DNA from: KLAP211 sp964650085
Lineage (GTDB): Bacteria > Patescibacteriota > Dojkabacteria > J137
Length of the DNA: 53,811 bases
Direction: 5' to 3'
NCBI GenBank assembly: GCA_964650085.1
Contig: CAZYSE010000001.1
Span: 1-53,811, forward strand
In this document: piece by piece, positions 36,004 to 43,591 of the stretch
How positions within the stretch are numbered: the first letter of the stretch is position 1
Layout of the letters: each line of letters starts with the position of its first letter
Position numbers and translations under genes: made by a program
Notes under the pieces: model-generated
What the model saw: the letters and a program-made list of their open reading frames with translations, nothing else
What the model was told of the DNA's origin: nothing
The model's database searches: none

Positions 36004-37974
36004 TTATGAAACTCTCCTAGCAATACTTTTCTTTAAAGTATCTAGGAAGTTAGCACGTTTAGTAGCATCGGTATTGCGATACGCTAAATTGAAGAATTTT
36101 GTACTTTCGGTTTGCTCTGTTACTTCCAAGAAAACTGGTTTGCCGTCTATAACTAAGAAAGTAAGATATCGTCTCGGTTCAATCCCTAGAATCGTAAACT
36201 CAGAGCCTTCTTTTAGATCAGCAACAGCACCCAAATTGTTAAACAGCTTTGGAGGTGTTAAAGCAGGGTTGAAGATATCTTGAAGATTTATTGTAGCAGT
36301 TGCGGACTTTCTTTCGTAGCTAAACTTGGACACACCATTCTCCATATAGTTTCTAACCTCTAGAACTGGTTGTCCAGCTATGCTGAGCCTATAAGTACCT
36401 GGTGTAACTTCTACAGGGGTTTCTATTACTGCTTTCTGCAGAATATCATCTAATTGTTCTTCTGTGCTTTTGATAGCTTTTGGCTCAACGTTGAACCTCT
36501 GACCAGGCTTAAGGGTTACGTCATTATTATTAGTTTCAGTTACAGGAGTATTAGTAATTGCTGTAGTTGTTGCGCTCTGAGAAGGGATGGCAGGTACTTC
36601 TTGTGCTTTTTTTACATCAGGCTTGGATTCAGCAACCGAGGCTCTTTTTAAAAGAAATATTAGCCTGTTGATTTCTTCCTTTAATTTCTTTATGTCTTCG
36701 GAGTCTTCTTCAACAATTAGAAGCTTTGTTAGATTAGGCATAGCAGAGAAATCGTCAGTTTGTTCTAGTGAATCAATGAAGGAATCTATCCGTGTCTTCA
36801 TCTCCTCTAAAGATTTTCTTTCTTTTTCAATAGATCCAATTGTAGCTTCAGGTTTGCTTTCATCCTTATTCAGTATAGAAGTTATGTCCATCTCATCAAT
36901 CTCTATTAGATTTTCCTTGTATTCCAGTTCTGCTTTTAGTCTACTTACAATTGTCGAAGTTAGAAAAAGATATAATGCAGAGAAGAATGCATTATTGCAA
37001 ACCTCTAACGCTTCTGTATTTTGGCTCAGAAAAAGTATCGCTTCGTTAGAGGAGTTATCTTCTGACAATGTTCGGTCTATAGCATCAATAGATGTGCTAA
37101 GTATCCCCGATCGTTTGTTGAAGTCTATCTGTGTTCTTTCTAGTATTTTCTGAAGAAGAGCTGAGAAAGAGTTGATAAAGTCATCGCGTTGATCAATAGG
37201 AATATCTTCAACGTTCTTATTAATTCGGTTAAGCTCGATAACGACGCCTACTAGTTTGCTAAATCCATTATTTTCATTCTCTAGAATGTTTCGTAGGCTC
37301 CGATATAAGCTGTAGTTCCTTTCATTAGTTACATCAGGAGCTGCTAGGTTACTAAATTCGCTAATTTCACTCTCCCAGTAGCCTGTTTCGAGATTCATAT
37401 TGCCTGTTTTGACAGTTGCTTCAACCCTTTGGGCCTCACGTTGGGCACTCTCATCCAATTTAATAGCTTTTGTTTCAACTATTCCTTTGACTTGTTGAAC
37501 AACATCGTCGTATTCGTATTCCTCCATTTTCGCATCTGAGAAATCTTTGGAAACTGAATCAATGGTCACTGCCAGCTTTTTAAGTAAGTAATTGCTCAGC
37601 AACTCAATTTTTCCTTTCGGCACAATAGTATTAGTAAGTCTTGATTCTACAAATGCTAGCTGGCCTTTTTCTTCGAAAAGCTTGAAAGGTAGCACTGCTT
37701 TATCACGATGTACAAATACATCCAAGGTTTCCTTCAAAGATACTTTCTCCTTTAGTAATACGTCCAAATGATCAGTCCTGGTTTTTAATTTAGCTAATTC
37801 CGCGGGCGATAGCTTGGCCAATGCTTCTTCGGGGTTCGTTACAAACCTAGAGATACTAAGTAAGAGAGGTTTTTTTGCCTTAGGCATCTCAGGTGCAGTA
37901 CCAAAAGGAGTCCCATACGTATTCGGAACTTCTGGCAATATAGGTAAACTTTCGGCTGTATTTAAATCTGACAT
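36004..37974 (-). CDS. Large coiled-coil-rich protein, 656 aa
   Basis: Unrecognised. Residues 40-450 are charged and helical with coiled-coil character (KKLKEEINRLIFLLKRA-like heptads), 450-510 are a low-complexity Thr/Asn/Pro linker (ATTTAITNTPVTETNNN), and the last 140 residues look like a globular beta domain (GTYRLSIAGQPVLEVRNY, FLVIDGKPVFLEV). No signal peptide. It is similar in style to the large lineage-specific proteins that fill CPR genomes. A structural or regulatory role is possible but unsupported. Confidence 0.75.
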   Translation of the reverse strand: MSDLNTAESLPILPEVPNTYGTPFGTAPEMPKAKKPLLLSISRFVTNPEEALAKLSPAELAKLKTRTDHLDVLLKEKVSLKETLDVFVHRDKAVLPFKLFEEKGQLAFVESRLTNTIVPKGKIELLSNYLLKKLAVTIDSVSKDFSDAKMEEYEYDDVVQQVKGIVETKAIKLDESAQREAQRVEATVKTGNMNLETGYWESEISEFSNLAAPDVTNERNYSLYRSLRNILENENNGFSKLVGVVIELNRINKNVEDIPIDQRDDFINSFSALLQKILERTQIDFNKRSGILSTSIDAIDRTLSEDNSSNEAILFLSQNTEALEVCNNAFFSALYLFLTSTIVSRLKAELEYKENLIEIDEMDITSILNKDESKPEATIGSIEKERKSLEEMKTRIDSFIDSLEQTDDFSAMPNLTKLLIVEEDSEDIKKLKEEINRLIFLLKRASVAESKPDVKKAQEVPAIPSQSATTTAITNTPVTETNNNDVTLKPGQRFNVEPKAIKSTEEQLDDILQKAVIETPVEVTPGTYRLSIAGQPVLEVRNYMENGVSKFSYERKSATATINLQDIFNPALTPPKLFNNLGAVADLKEGSEFTILGIEPRRYLTFLVIDGKPVFLEVTEQTESTKFFNLAYRNTDATKRANFLDTLKKSIARRVS

Positions 37975-38016
37975 ACAATCATCATATCAGAATTGATTTA
38001 ATGTTAAAATACATGA

Positions 38017-38859
38017 ATGATTCAGAAGAAATTCGTATATTCACAAAACTTTGTTAAAAGCCCAGGTTTAATTCGGGGGCTTTTGGATAAGACAAACATC
38101 GGTCTAGAGGATGTAGTTCTAGACATTGGAGCCGGGCGAGGTAAGATTACAAAAGAGCTGTGCAAGGTTGCAGGAAGCGTTATTGCGTATGAACAAGACA
38201 GAACTTTTTGGGAATTACTGAAAGAAATAAAAGATGATAAAGAAGTAAACCCAAGAAACAATATTAACCTGGTTTTTCAAGACTTTTTGAAATCGTATCT
38301 CCCACAAGACAAATACAAAGTTTTCTCCAATATCCCATTTAACCAGACTGCAAGAATTGTAGATAAGCTATTATTTGGCAAGAATCCTCCGATGAGCACA
38401 TATTTATTCATGCAGTTTGAGGCTGCAAGACGATATGTAGGTAGACCGGTAGGAAGAGAGATGATGCTTTCAATCATTTTAAAGCATTCGTTTAAGGTAA
38501 AGATTCTTCATAACTTTCAGGCTGAGGATTTTACACCTCCACCAGGTGTTGAAGTTGTGTTTGTAGAATTTACTAGAAACGAGGATTTCAACCAAGCTGA
38601 ATTTAAAAAGTTTGGAAAATTCATCAAATTCTTCTTTAAAATTGGCCACCCAGAACTAATAAAATCTTTACGAAAGATATTCACAGAACCACAGGTTCAA
38701 AAGATGCTTTCAAACTTTCAGATTCGAAGAGATGCAACACTTGGAGACATCGGAATTAGAGAATGGACTGAGATTTACGAGATTTTTAATACTCTTGTAG
38801 ATGATAAGAAAAGACGAAGAATTTATGGAATAGAGAACGACCGATTAAAAGGGAAATAG
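38017..38859 (+). CDS. rRNA adenine N6-methyltransferase, Erm/KsgA family
   Basis: A 280-residue Rossmann methyltransferase of the rRNA adenine dimethylase family. Motifs: SQNFVKSPGLI (QNF as in Erm, QHF in KsgA), VLDIGAGRGKIT, IAYEQD and catalytic NIPFNQTARI. The YLFMQFEAARRYVG and FTPPPGVEVVFVEF segments resemble Erm proteins more than KsgA. Erm enzymes dimethylate A2058 of 23S rRNA; KsgA acts on A1518/A1519 of 16S rRNA. If KsgA is absent elsewhere, this could be its replacement. The C-terminal extension (about 240-280) is basic. Confidence 0.82.
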   Translation: MIQKKFVYSQNFVKSPGLIRGLLDKTNIGLEDVVLDIGAGRGKITKELCKVAGSVIAYEQDRTFWELLKEIKDDKEVNPRNNINLVFQDFLKSYLPQDKYKVFSNIPFNQTARIVDKLLFGKNPPMSTYLFMQFEAARRYVGRPVGREMMLSIILKHSFKVKILHNFQAEDFTPPPGVEVVFVEFTRNEDFNQAEFKKFGKFIKFFFKIGHPELIKSLRKIFTEPQVQKMLSNFQIRRDATLGDIGIREWTEIYEIFNTLVDDKKRRRIYGIENDRLKGK

Positions 38860-38882
38860 GTTTCGAATTGGTCGGGAATAAC

Positions 38883-39593
38883 TCAAAACTTATCTGTAAA
38901 ATGCATTTTCTCCTCAAAAAATAAATCTCCCTTAAAGTTATCGATCCAATGAATGTCGTGTAGAAATTCTTCAAAGCTTTGAAAGTGATTCGTAACCTTT
39001 TCTTTAAACTCACTTTTTTTCACCCACTCGTATTTTCCTTCACTGCTTTGTTGCAATTCTCCAGTAGGATTATGAGCTATAAACATATACATAAATTTAT
39101 CCTCGACGACCTTTCCTGTGAGTTTGTCTATAACAACATAATGTCGAATGCCCACTAGAGTTGGCTCACCCTTTAGTCCCGTTTCTTCCATCATTTCTCG
39201 TTCCGCAGCTTCGGAAGCAAATTCACCATATTGAACTTTGCCCGACATGAAACCTTGAGCACCGTAAAATGGCTGTTTAAGTCTGGTGTAAATCAAATAT
39301 TGTTTATCAGCACCTTCACCTTGAGTTGGACAAACCCAGGCACTAATCTTTGCCTGCTTCATAATTGTTACAGTTCCTGTATCCATTTGGTTTGCATATT
39401 CTTTCCCTTTAGTAGTTAATCGGTAACCGCTTTCATCTTTGCTAACTAAATCCGAATCGACCAGCTCATTCAAATGAAAACTAAATTTATTGTTTTCCAT
39501 TTCTACATCAGGTTTCAATTTTGAATAGGGTAGTGATTGACTGAACAAAAGTTTGTTCAAAATTTGCAGCTGGATCTCGTGTAGTTGTTTCAT
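38883..39593 (-). CDS. Winged-helix plus Nudix hydrolase
   Basis: A 236-residue two-domain protein. Residues 1-75 form a winged-helix module (LHEIQLQILNKLLFSQ, FHLNELVDSDLV, YRLTTKGKEYA). Residues about 80-230 form a Nudix domain with a perfect Nudix box GKVQYGEFASEAAEREMMEE followed by TGL. The fusion resembles transcription regulators that sense a nucleotide-sugar or NAD metabolite, e.g. NrtR-like but with the domains in reverse order. The ligand is unknown. Its 3' end faces the convergent Erm-like gene with a gap of 23 bp. Confidence 0.88.
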   Translation of the reverse strand: MKQLHEIQLQILNKLLFSQSLPYSKLKPDVEMENNKFSFHLNELVDSDLVSKDESGYRLTTKGKEYANQMDTGTVTIMKQAKISAWVCPTQGEGADKQYLIYTRLKQPFYGAQGFMSGKVQYGEFASEAAEREMMEETGLKGEPTLVGIRHYVVIDKLTGKVVEDKFMYMFIAHNPTGELQQSSEGKYEWVKKSEFKEKVTNHFQSFEEFLHDIHWIDNFKGDLFFEEKMHFTDKF

Positions 39594-39767
39594 AACGGTA
39601 TTTTAACTACTGAGATGTTAATTCGCAAAGAAGAAAGATGTAAGTCAATTGCTATTGACCAGTCTTGTTATATAGTTGAGCTGCGTTCATTGTCTATGTG
39701 GACTGAGTAATCGAAGAAAAGAGATTTTACAATTTATTTTCGTAATTAATTTCTATATACTCGATGT

Positions 39768-40475
39768 ATGGATATTCTTGAACTTAGACCACTGGTAATT
39801 TTTTTAATCGAAATTGGATTGGCTTACTACGTATTTCGATACGGCGTAAAGTTCAAAAATATGATCGCTTTGTTCTTAGTTTTTCTAGCAGGCTATCAAC
39901 TCGGTGAATTTATTATCCTGCAATCAAGCGAGTCAAGCATTGGATATCAAATCGCATTTTTTTCAACTACGATGTTGCCTCCGTTTGGAATTTTCTTAAT
40001 AGAGAGAATTGAGAAAAAGTTTTATGGAGGAATTATTGCACTCGTGGCATCAACTTTCTTTGCAGTTGGATTCTTACTCTATCCAGATGCACTCCAACTA
40101 GTAGAGAAGTGTGCTTGTTTTGCAAAATTTGCGCCCAGAGACGGTATGACTACATTCACAACTGCGTGGGGGTTATATTATGTCTCCGCTCTAACTTATG
40201 CTATGGTTTTGGCATTGTATCTGCATATTACAGAGACTGCGAAATTACGAAAGATGGTATTGCTAAATATTTTCTATGCATATGTATTCTTCTTTCCACT
40301 TTCGTATTTGTTGATTGTCGTATTCAACATGGATATTTCTTACATAATTTCCGTAATGTGTTCTCTTGGATTAATTGGAGGAATTGGAATATTTAGATTA
40401 GGAATGGATATGGGTTATAAACCACAAGATAAAAAGAAGAAAGCTGAAAGGCTAAAAGCTAAAAACAAAAAGTAG
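39768..40475 (+). CDS. Seven-helix membrane protein (7TM sensor-like)
   Basis: A 235-residue protein with about seven hydrophobic helices, similar in layout to the 7TM domains that precede histidine kinases, but here without a kinase. A TATACT box lies 6 nt before the ATG (39756-39761), so the mRNA is probably leaderless. The C-terminal tail KKKKAERLKAKNKK is encoded by AAAGGCTAAAAGCT-type repeats that seem to have been added to the gene end. Function unknown. Confidence 0.75.
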   Translation: MDILELRPLVIFLIEIGLAYYVFRYGVKFKNMIALFLVFLAGYQLGEFIILQSSESSIGYQIAFFSTTMLPPFGIFLIERIEKKFYGGIIALVASTFFAVGFLLYPDALQLVEKCACFAKFAPRDGMTTFTTAWGLYYVSALTYAMVLALYLHITETAKLRKMVLLNIFYAYVFFFPLSYLLIVVFNMDISYIISVMCSLGLIGGIGIFRLGMDMGYKPQDKKKKAERLKAKNKK

Positions 40476-40584
40476 AATATGGTTTCCCAAAGGGACCACT
40501 TTGTGGCGGAGCCTCACCATGACATTTTTAGAAAAACTTTCCTCTTTAGATATTGGGATTTTGAAATTTGATATTAATGTTATT

Positions 40585-41243
40585 AGGGAAGATAGAAGCA
40601 ACGGCTCTCGTGGAAATTGAATAACAGTAAAATGAAGAGAGCTTGTCCGGAGTAAAACGTGGACTCGCTGCCTCTACCTTCCTTCCTAGCGGATGGTGCT
40701 AGCTGCGGTTGTGGGCGGTGCGGGCTTGGGCTGCCTTGCGCTTGAGCAGGTTGCCGGTCTCGCGGTGCTTGTTCGGGAGCGAGTCCAGAATCGCGACCGG
40801 AACGGGTCGTCCTGCTTTGACGGCCTTAACAACCTCATTTTCGCCGGTCGAAGTTGCAAGTTCGATTTCCCGTTGCGTGTACGGGACCCGCAACGGCTGT
40901 TTGCCGCCGCCTTTCTTGTTCTGCTTATTCTTCTTATTGCTGGGTTGCTTGTGGTTTGTCATCGTGTTTCCCCCGTTTTCCGTCGATTTTAGAATGACTT
41001 CGGTTAGAGAACACTGCGAGCTCCTCCCAGCTCGCAAAACAAAAATAAGTTGCTTGCGCAGACCCCTCCCAGTCTGCTGGGATAAAAGGTATTACTGATG
41101 CAATTTTCTACGATATTTCTGTAGATTGCACCCCATAAAAACACCGTAATGTGCTTATGGGATACAATCCTACATACTATCTGTTGCTTCTATTTTTAAG
41201 GAACTATCCAGGGGGAATCTTGAGAGACATCCAGTCTGGATGC
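40585..41243 (-). ncRNA. Structured RNA unit 1 (with embedded ORF)
   Basis: First copy of a duplicated element. On the minus strand a consensus promoter (41277-41249) would start an RNA near 41243. Elements: TCCAG/CTGGA stem with variable loop (about 41208-41245), CTGTTGCTTCTAT (41181-41193) complementary to ATAGAAGCAACGG at the far end (from 40592), a hairpin GATTG...CAATC with inner CCCATAA/TTATGGG (41124-41169), two hairpins with GGGAGG loops (41058-41077, 41016-41035) and an 87-codon ORF. The long-range pairing would close the RNA into a loop. Strand follows the promoter; the class is unknown to me. Confidence 0.5.
40699..40962 (-). CDS. GC-rich 87-aa basic protein inside RNA unit 1
   Basis: An 87-residue ORF starting at ATG 40962, preceded 7 nt upstream by GGGGG (40970-40974 on the plus strand as CCCCC), a strong Shine-Dalgarno that most genes here lack. 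An upstream in-frame TTG would extend it to 41037. The product is basic: a Lys/Asn/Gln-rich head (NKKNKQNKKGGGKQPLR), a middle REIELATSTGENEVVKAVK and a tail NLLKRKAAQARTAHNRS. Codon usage is GC-rich (CTGGACTCGCTCCCG), unlike every other gene in the window, so it is probably horizontally acquired. I recognise no family; RNA binding is a guess from charge. Confidence 0.6.
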   Translation of the reverse strand: MTNHKQPSNKKNKQNKKGGGKQPLRVPYTQREIELATSTGENEVVKAVKAGRPVPVAILDSLPNKHRETGNLLKRKAAQARTAHNRS

Positions 41244-41248
41244 AGGTG

Positions 41249-41277
41249 ATTATATCAGGTTCTGTATATGTTGCCAA
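41249..41277 (-). promoter_or_regulatory. Promoter of RNA unit 1
   Basis: On the minus strand: TTGGCA (41277-41272), a 17-bp spacer and TATAAT (41254-41249). The homologous position in unit 2 has TGGCGA, 17 bp and TATAAT, so the promoter is preserved in both copies. Confidence 0.75.
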
Positions 41278-41319
41278 TATATAACGACTTAATATAAAAA
41301 GGTTTTTAAGGGTAAGTGA

Positions 41320-41612
41320 ATTGGAAAGATAGAAGCAACAGCCCTCAGTAGAAACACCTTTTGGTAAAGTGGGATGAGAAGCAGGCAAAGAAAAAATGAA
41401 CCCCTGGACTGGTGCTCATTCGCCTTGTTGCTTCTATCTCTCTTCCTATTGGCGCCTCCTTTTTATAGTGCGGTCGCCACATAGGTGCTCTGCTGGGCCA
41501 GCAGGTTGCACCTCATAAATTAACAATGCTAACTTATGGGATACAACCCGCTATCTGCTGCTTCTATTTTCAAAGATCTGTCCAGGATGAGCTTTTGGCA
41601 CCACACTGGATG
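41320..41612 (-). ncRNA. Structured RNA unit 2 (no ORF)
   Basis: Second copy of the duplicated element, about 290 nt. It keeps GATAGAAGCAAC at one end (41328-41339), CTGCTGCTTCTAT at the other (41555-41567), the hairpin GGTTG...CAACC with inner CTCATAA/TTATGGG (41504-41548) and the TCCAG/CTGGA stem with a different loop. It also has a second complementary copy TGTTGCTTCTATC (41426-41438), which would allow an alternative pairing with the terminal repeat. It contains a CTGCTGG/CCAGCAG hairpin and no ORF of note. Confidence 0.5.
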
Positions 41613-41617
41613 CTAGG

Positions 41618-41646
41618 ATTATATCAGAGCAAAGGATATGTCGCCA
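41618..41646 (-). promoter_or_regulatory. Promoter of RNA unit 2
   Basis: On the minus strand: TGGCGA (41646-41641), a 17-bp spacer and TATAAT (41623-41618). Flanking bases (CTGATATAATC, ACATAT) are shared with the unit 1 promoter while the spacer interior differs. Confidence 0.7.
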
Positions 41647-41681
41647 GTATATAGTCGCAAAAGCTTAAAGCTGGAAGAGAG

Positions 41682-41999
41682 TTAGAAGTCTTCAGGCATA
41701 GTTTGGCCCGATTTAATTTCTGAAACTATACGCATCAAATCTTCTAAAGTAGTAGAGGAGGTGATTGCAGCATTGAGTTCATCATACTCTGCATGGGATA
41801 GTTCGAAAATAGTATTTTTAACCCTCAGCTCTACAAGGGTTTCTTTAACAACAAAATAAATGTACTGATCTTTAATAGGAAAATGGTGAATTGATTTTGC
41901 TCCCTCTCCAAAACCATCGGAAGCAGTCCATGGATTAGAGCGTTTGTTTTCTTTCCAGTTTGGAATCAAATTCCTTCCCGGGAATATCGTAGAGTTCAT
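41682..41999 (-). CDS. Hypothetical protein, 105 aa
   Basis: Unrecognised soluble protein with ATG start. Features: an N-terminal RNLIPNWKENKRSNPW segment, a beta-rich middle (DQYIYFVVKETLVELRVK) and a helical C-terminus. It lies directly upstream (minus strand) of the duplicated RNA units, 36 bp from the unit 2 promoter. A functional link is only suggested by position. Confidence 0.6.
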   Translation of the reverse strand: MNSTIFPGRNLIPNWKENKRSNPWTASDGFGEGAKSIHHFPIKDQYIYFVVKETLVELRVKNTIFELSHAEYDELNAAITSSTTLEDLMRIVSEIKSGQTMPEDF

Positions 42000-42074
42000 A
42001 TAGTCAGAAGTTTAGCATCGAAAGGAATTCTTGAAAAGAGTCTCTGGTATCATGAGTTAGTTAATAAAAATTTT

Positions 42075-42466
42075 ATGGCTACAATAAATACTTCTGCTGA
42101 ATTACCTTGCTCAGCTAAAAAGGCTTTTGATGCATGGTTAAGTGAAAAGATCACAAAGGAATGGTTTCTGATCATCCTGAATGCAAGTTCGATGTTAAAA
42201 ACGGAGGAGAGTGGAAAGTAGAAAGTCTTGAAGGAAACTTTATAGATATTGATGAAAAAGATTTCAAAATAGAAATGGATTGGAGATATGTAGAAGGTTG
42301 GGGAGATAATCCAGATAGCAATCTTGTTGTTCATTTTAAACCAAACGGAGATGATGCTTGTACTATCAAGCTAACTCATACAGACGTTCCTGAAGAACTA
42401 AAAGATGAAATAGAAGATGGTTGGAAGAATTATTATTTTGAAGGGATGAAAAGTTACTTAGCTTAG
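42075..42466 (+). pseudogene. Frameshifted SRPBCC/AHSA1-like gene
   Basis: Frame 1 from ATG 42075 gives MATINTSAELPCSAKKAFDA then WLSEK and runs out at a stop; a second frame gives KDHKGMVSDHPECKFD, then KNGGEWKVESLEG and DGWKNYYFEGMKSYLA up to the stop at 42466. Joined at the AAAA run at 42145-42148 they make a complete START-like (AHSA1/SRPBCC) protein of about 130 residues. One extra A would restore the frame. This is either a recent pseudogene or a homopolymer error. Its stop overlaps the stop of the convergent kinase gene. Confidence 0.8.
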
Positions 42467-43290
42467 GACTCAGCTTGGGGATAAGGATCAAGCCTTTTTA
42501 AATCCTCTGAGCCGAACTGCTCAAGAAGCTTTTTTACTTTATCCCTATTAATTTCAAAATTTGAATCAAGCCGCACCGAACCACCTGTAGATCCGGAAGT
42601 ATTGTTTGGCTGAGTACTTAAGATGTATCTTGCTTGTTCTAAAGGAGTCATTCGCACATCCCCTTGATATTGCGAAAAAACATGAATTTGATCAGGAAAC
42701 TCATTAGCAACAATCAAATACATTTGACGAGCCACGCTTTGAACACTCAAGTTTTCATACATATCCGCACCCTCACGCGATGTATCTGTAAGTACCCGCG
42801 ATAAAGATTCACTTTCATTAATCATTGGAACGAAAACCAAAGCATTTTCTAAGCCAAGAGCTTCTATAAATTCAGAATCAATTTGTCTCATCAACTTATA
42901 CATCTCCAGTAGCCAAGTGCGTACATCGTTAGGACGTTTATCGGGGCTAAGTTTAGAATAATAATACGCTGCAGTAATAATATTTGACGTAAAGAATCTG
43001 TCAAACACAATATTTACAGGAAGTTTTAATTCACTCAAGCTATTAACCTGAGCTTTTATTGCATCAACGGTTTCTAATCGATTAAGAGCGTATACAAGCA
43101 TTCGATCTTCTACAGATAAGCCTTCATCGTTTTCAGTGAGTAGGTGTTTTAAGACTTTCCCCCACGGCAGATTATATTGAGGGTAGTCAACGATGATTGT
43201 GTTCCCGGGTAAAATATTAGCTAACTCCTCAGCACAAGATCCCTTACCTGCGCCATCGAGCCCATCGAGAAAGTAACGAGAAGTAATCAT
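42463..43290 (-). CDS. Thymidylate kinase-like P-loop kinase
   Basis: A 275-residue nucleotide kinase. Signatures: LDGLDGAGKGSCAEELA (P-loop), TIIVDYPQYN, DRMLVYALNR and VFDRFFTSNI (DR motif), all typical of Tmk, which phosphorylates dTMP to dTDP. It is longer than usual Tmk (about 205-215) because of an Asn/Ser/Gly-rich linker and a charged C-terminal extension of some 45 residues (TQPNNTSGSTGGS). The extension is unusual. dNMP specificity is inferred. Confidence 0.82.
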   Translation of the reverse strand: MITSRYFLDGLDGAGKGSCAEELANILPGNTIIVDYPQYNLPWGKVLKHLLTENDEGLSVEDRMLVYALNRLETVDAIKAQVNSLSELKLPVNIVFDRFFTSNIITAAYYYSKLSPDKRPNDVRTWLLEMYKLMRQIDSEFIEALGLENALVFVPMINESESLSRVLTDTSREGADMYENLSVQSVARQMYLIVANEFPDQIHVFSQYQGDVRMTPLEQARYILSTQPNNTSGSTGGSVRLDSNFEINRDKVKKLLEQFGSEDLKRLDPYPQAES

Positions 43291-43466
43291 AATATTAAGA
43301 GTAACTTCACTTAGATTCTAGCACACAGAATTAACTTACCACATGCTTGGAGTGTTAAGAAAATATGATTAGAGAATAACGTAATTGTGGGACTTCTCGA
43401 ACAATGCATTGAAGGAAATATTTTTTTTATCTTTTAACCTTCTAACCTTTAAACCTTTTTTTAATT

Positions 43467-43521
43467 TATCGGAGTGGCGGGACTCCCCGTATAAAATTTC
43501 ACGATGTTCATTTTTACGGGG
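43467..43521. repeat. Copy of the tRNA-Pro 3' end fused to a CCCCGTA hairpin
   Basis: Nineteen bases (43467-43485) repeat exactly the 3' end of the tRNA-Pro gene (43590-43608), in the same orientation and 123 bp away. They run straight into CCCCGTATAAAA...TTTTTACGGGG (43485-43521), a long hairpin with the CCTGCCCCGT word also seen near tRNA-Arg. It could be a remnant of site-specific integration or a repeat that captured a tRNA end. Upstream (43291-43466) I see only A/T-rich sequence and a few TAACCTT oligo repeats. Confidence 0.65.
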
Positions 43522-43591
43522 CAGGCTTCTCGTCCGTCCGAACCACTAAATAATGTTGTAATGGAAAAATGTTTTTTTGGATTCTATTCTA

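Noticed and set aside
36587..37153. 188-aa plus-strand ORF inside the 656-aa gene
   Set aside because: Ser/Ile-rich antisense shadow of a charged helical protein with no independent features.
40709..41098. 129-aa plus-strand ORF across RNA unit 1
   Set aside because: Arises because the GC-rich insert lacks stops in several frames; no ribosome site, and the minus-strand ORF has a strong one.
41328..41567. Integron attC site or retron msr-msd
   Set aside because: The terminal inverted repeats recall both, but the attC core sequences (GTTRRRY/RYYYAAC) are absent and there is no reverse transcriptase or integrase in the window.
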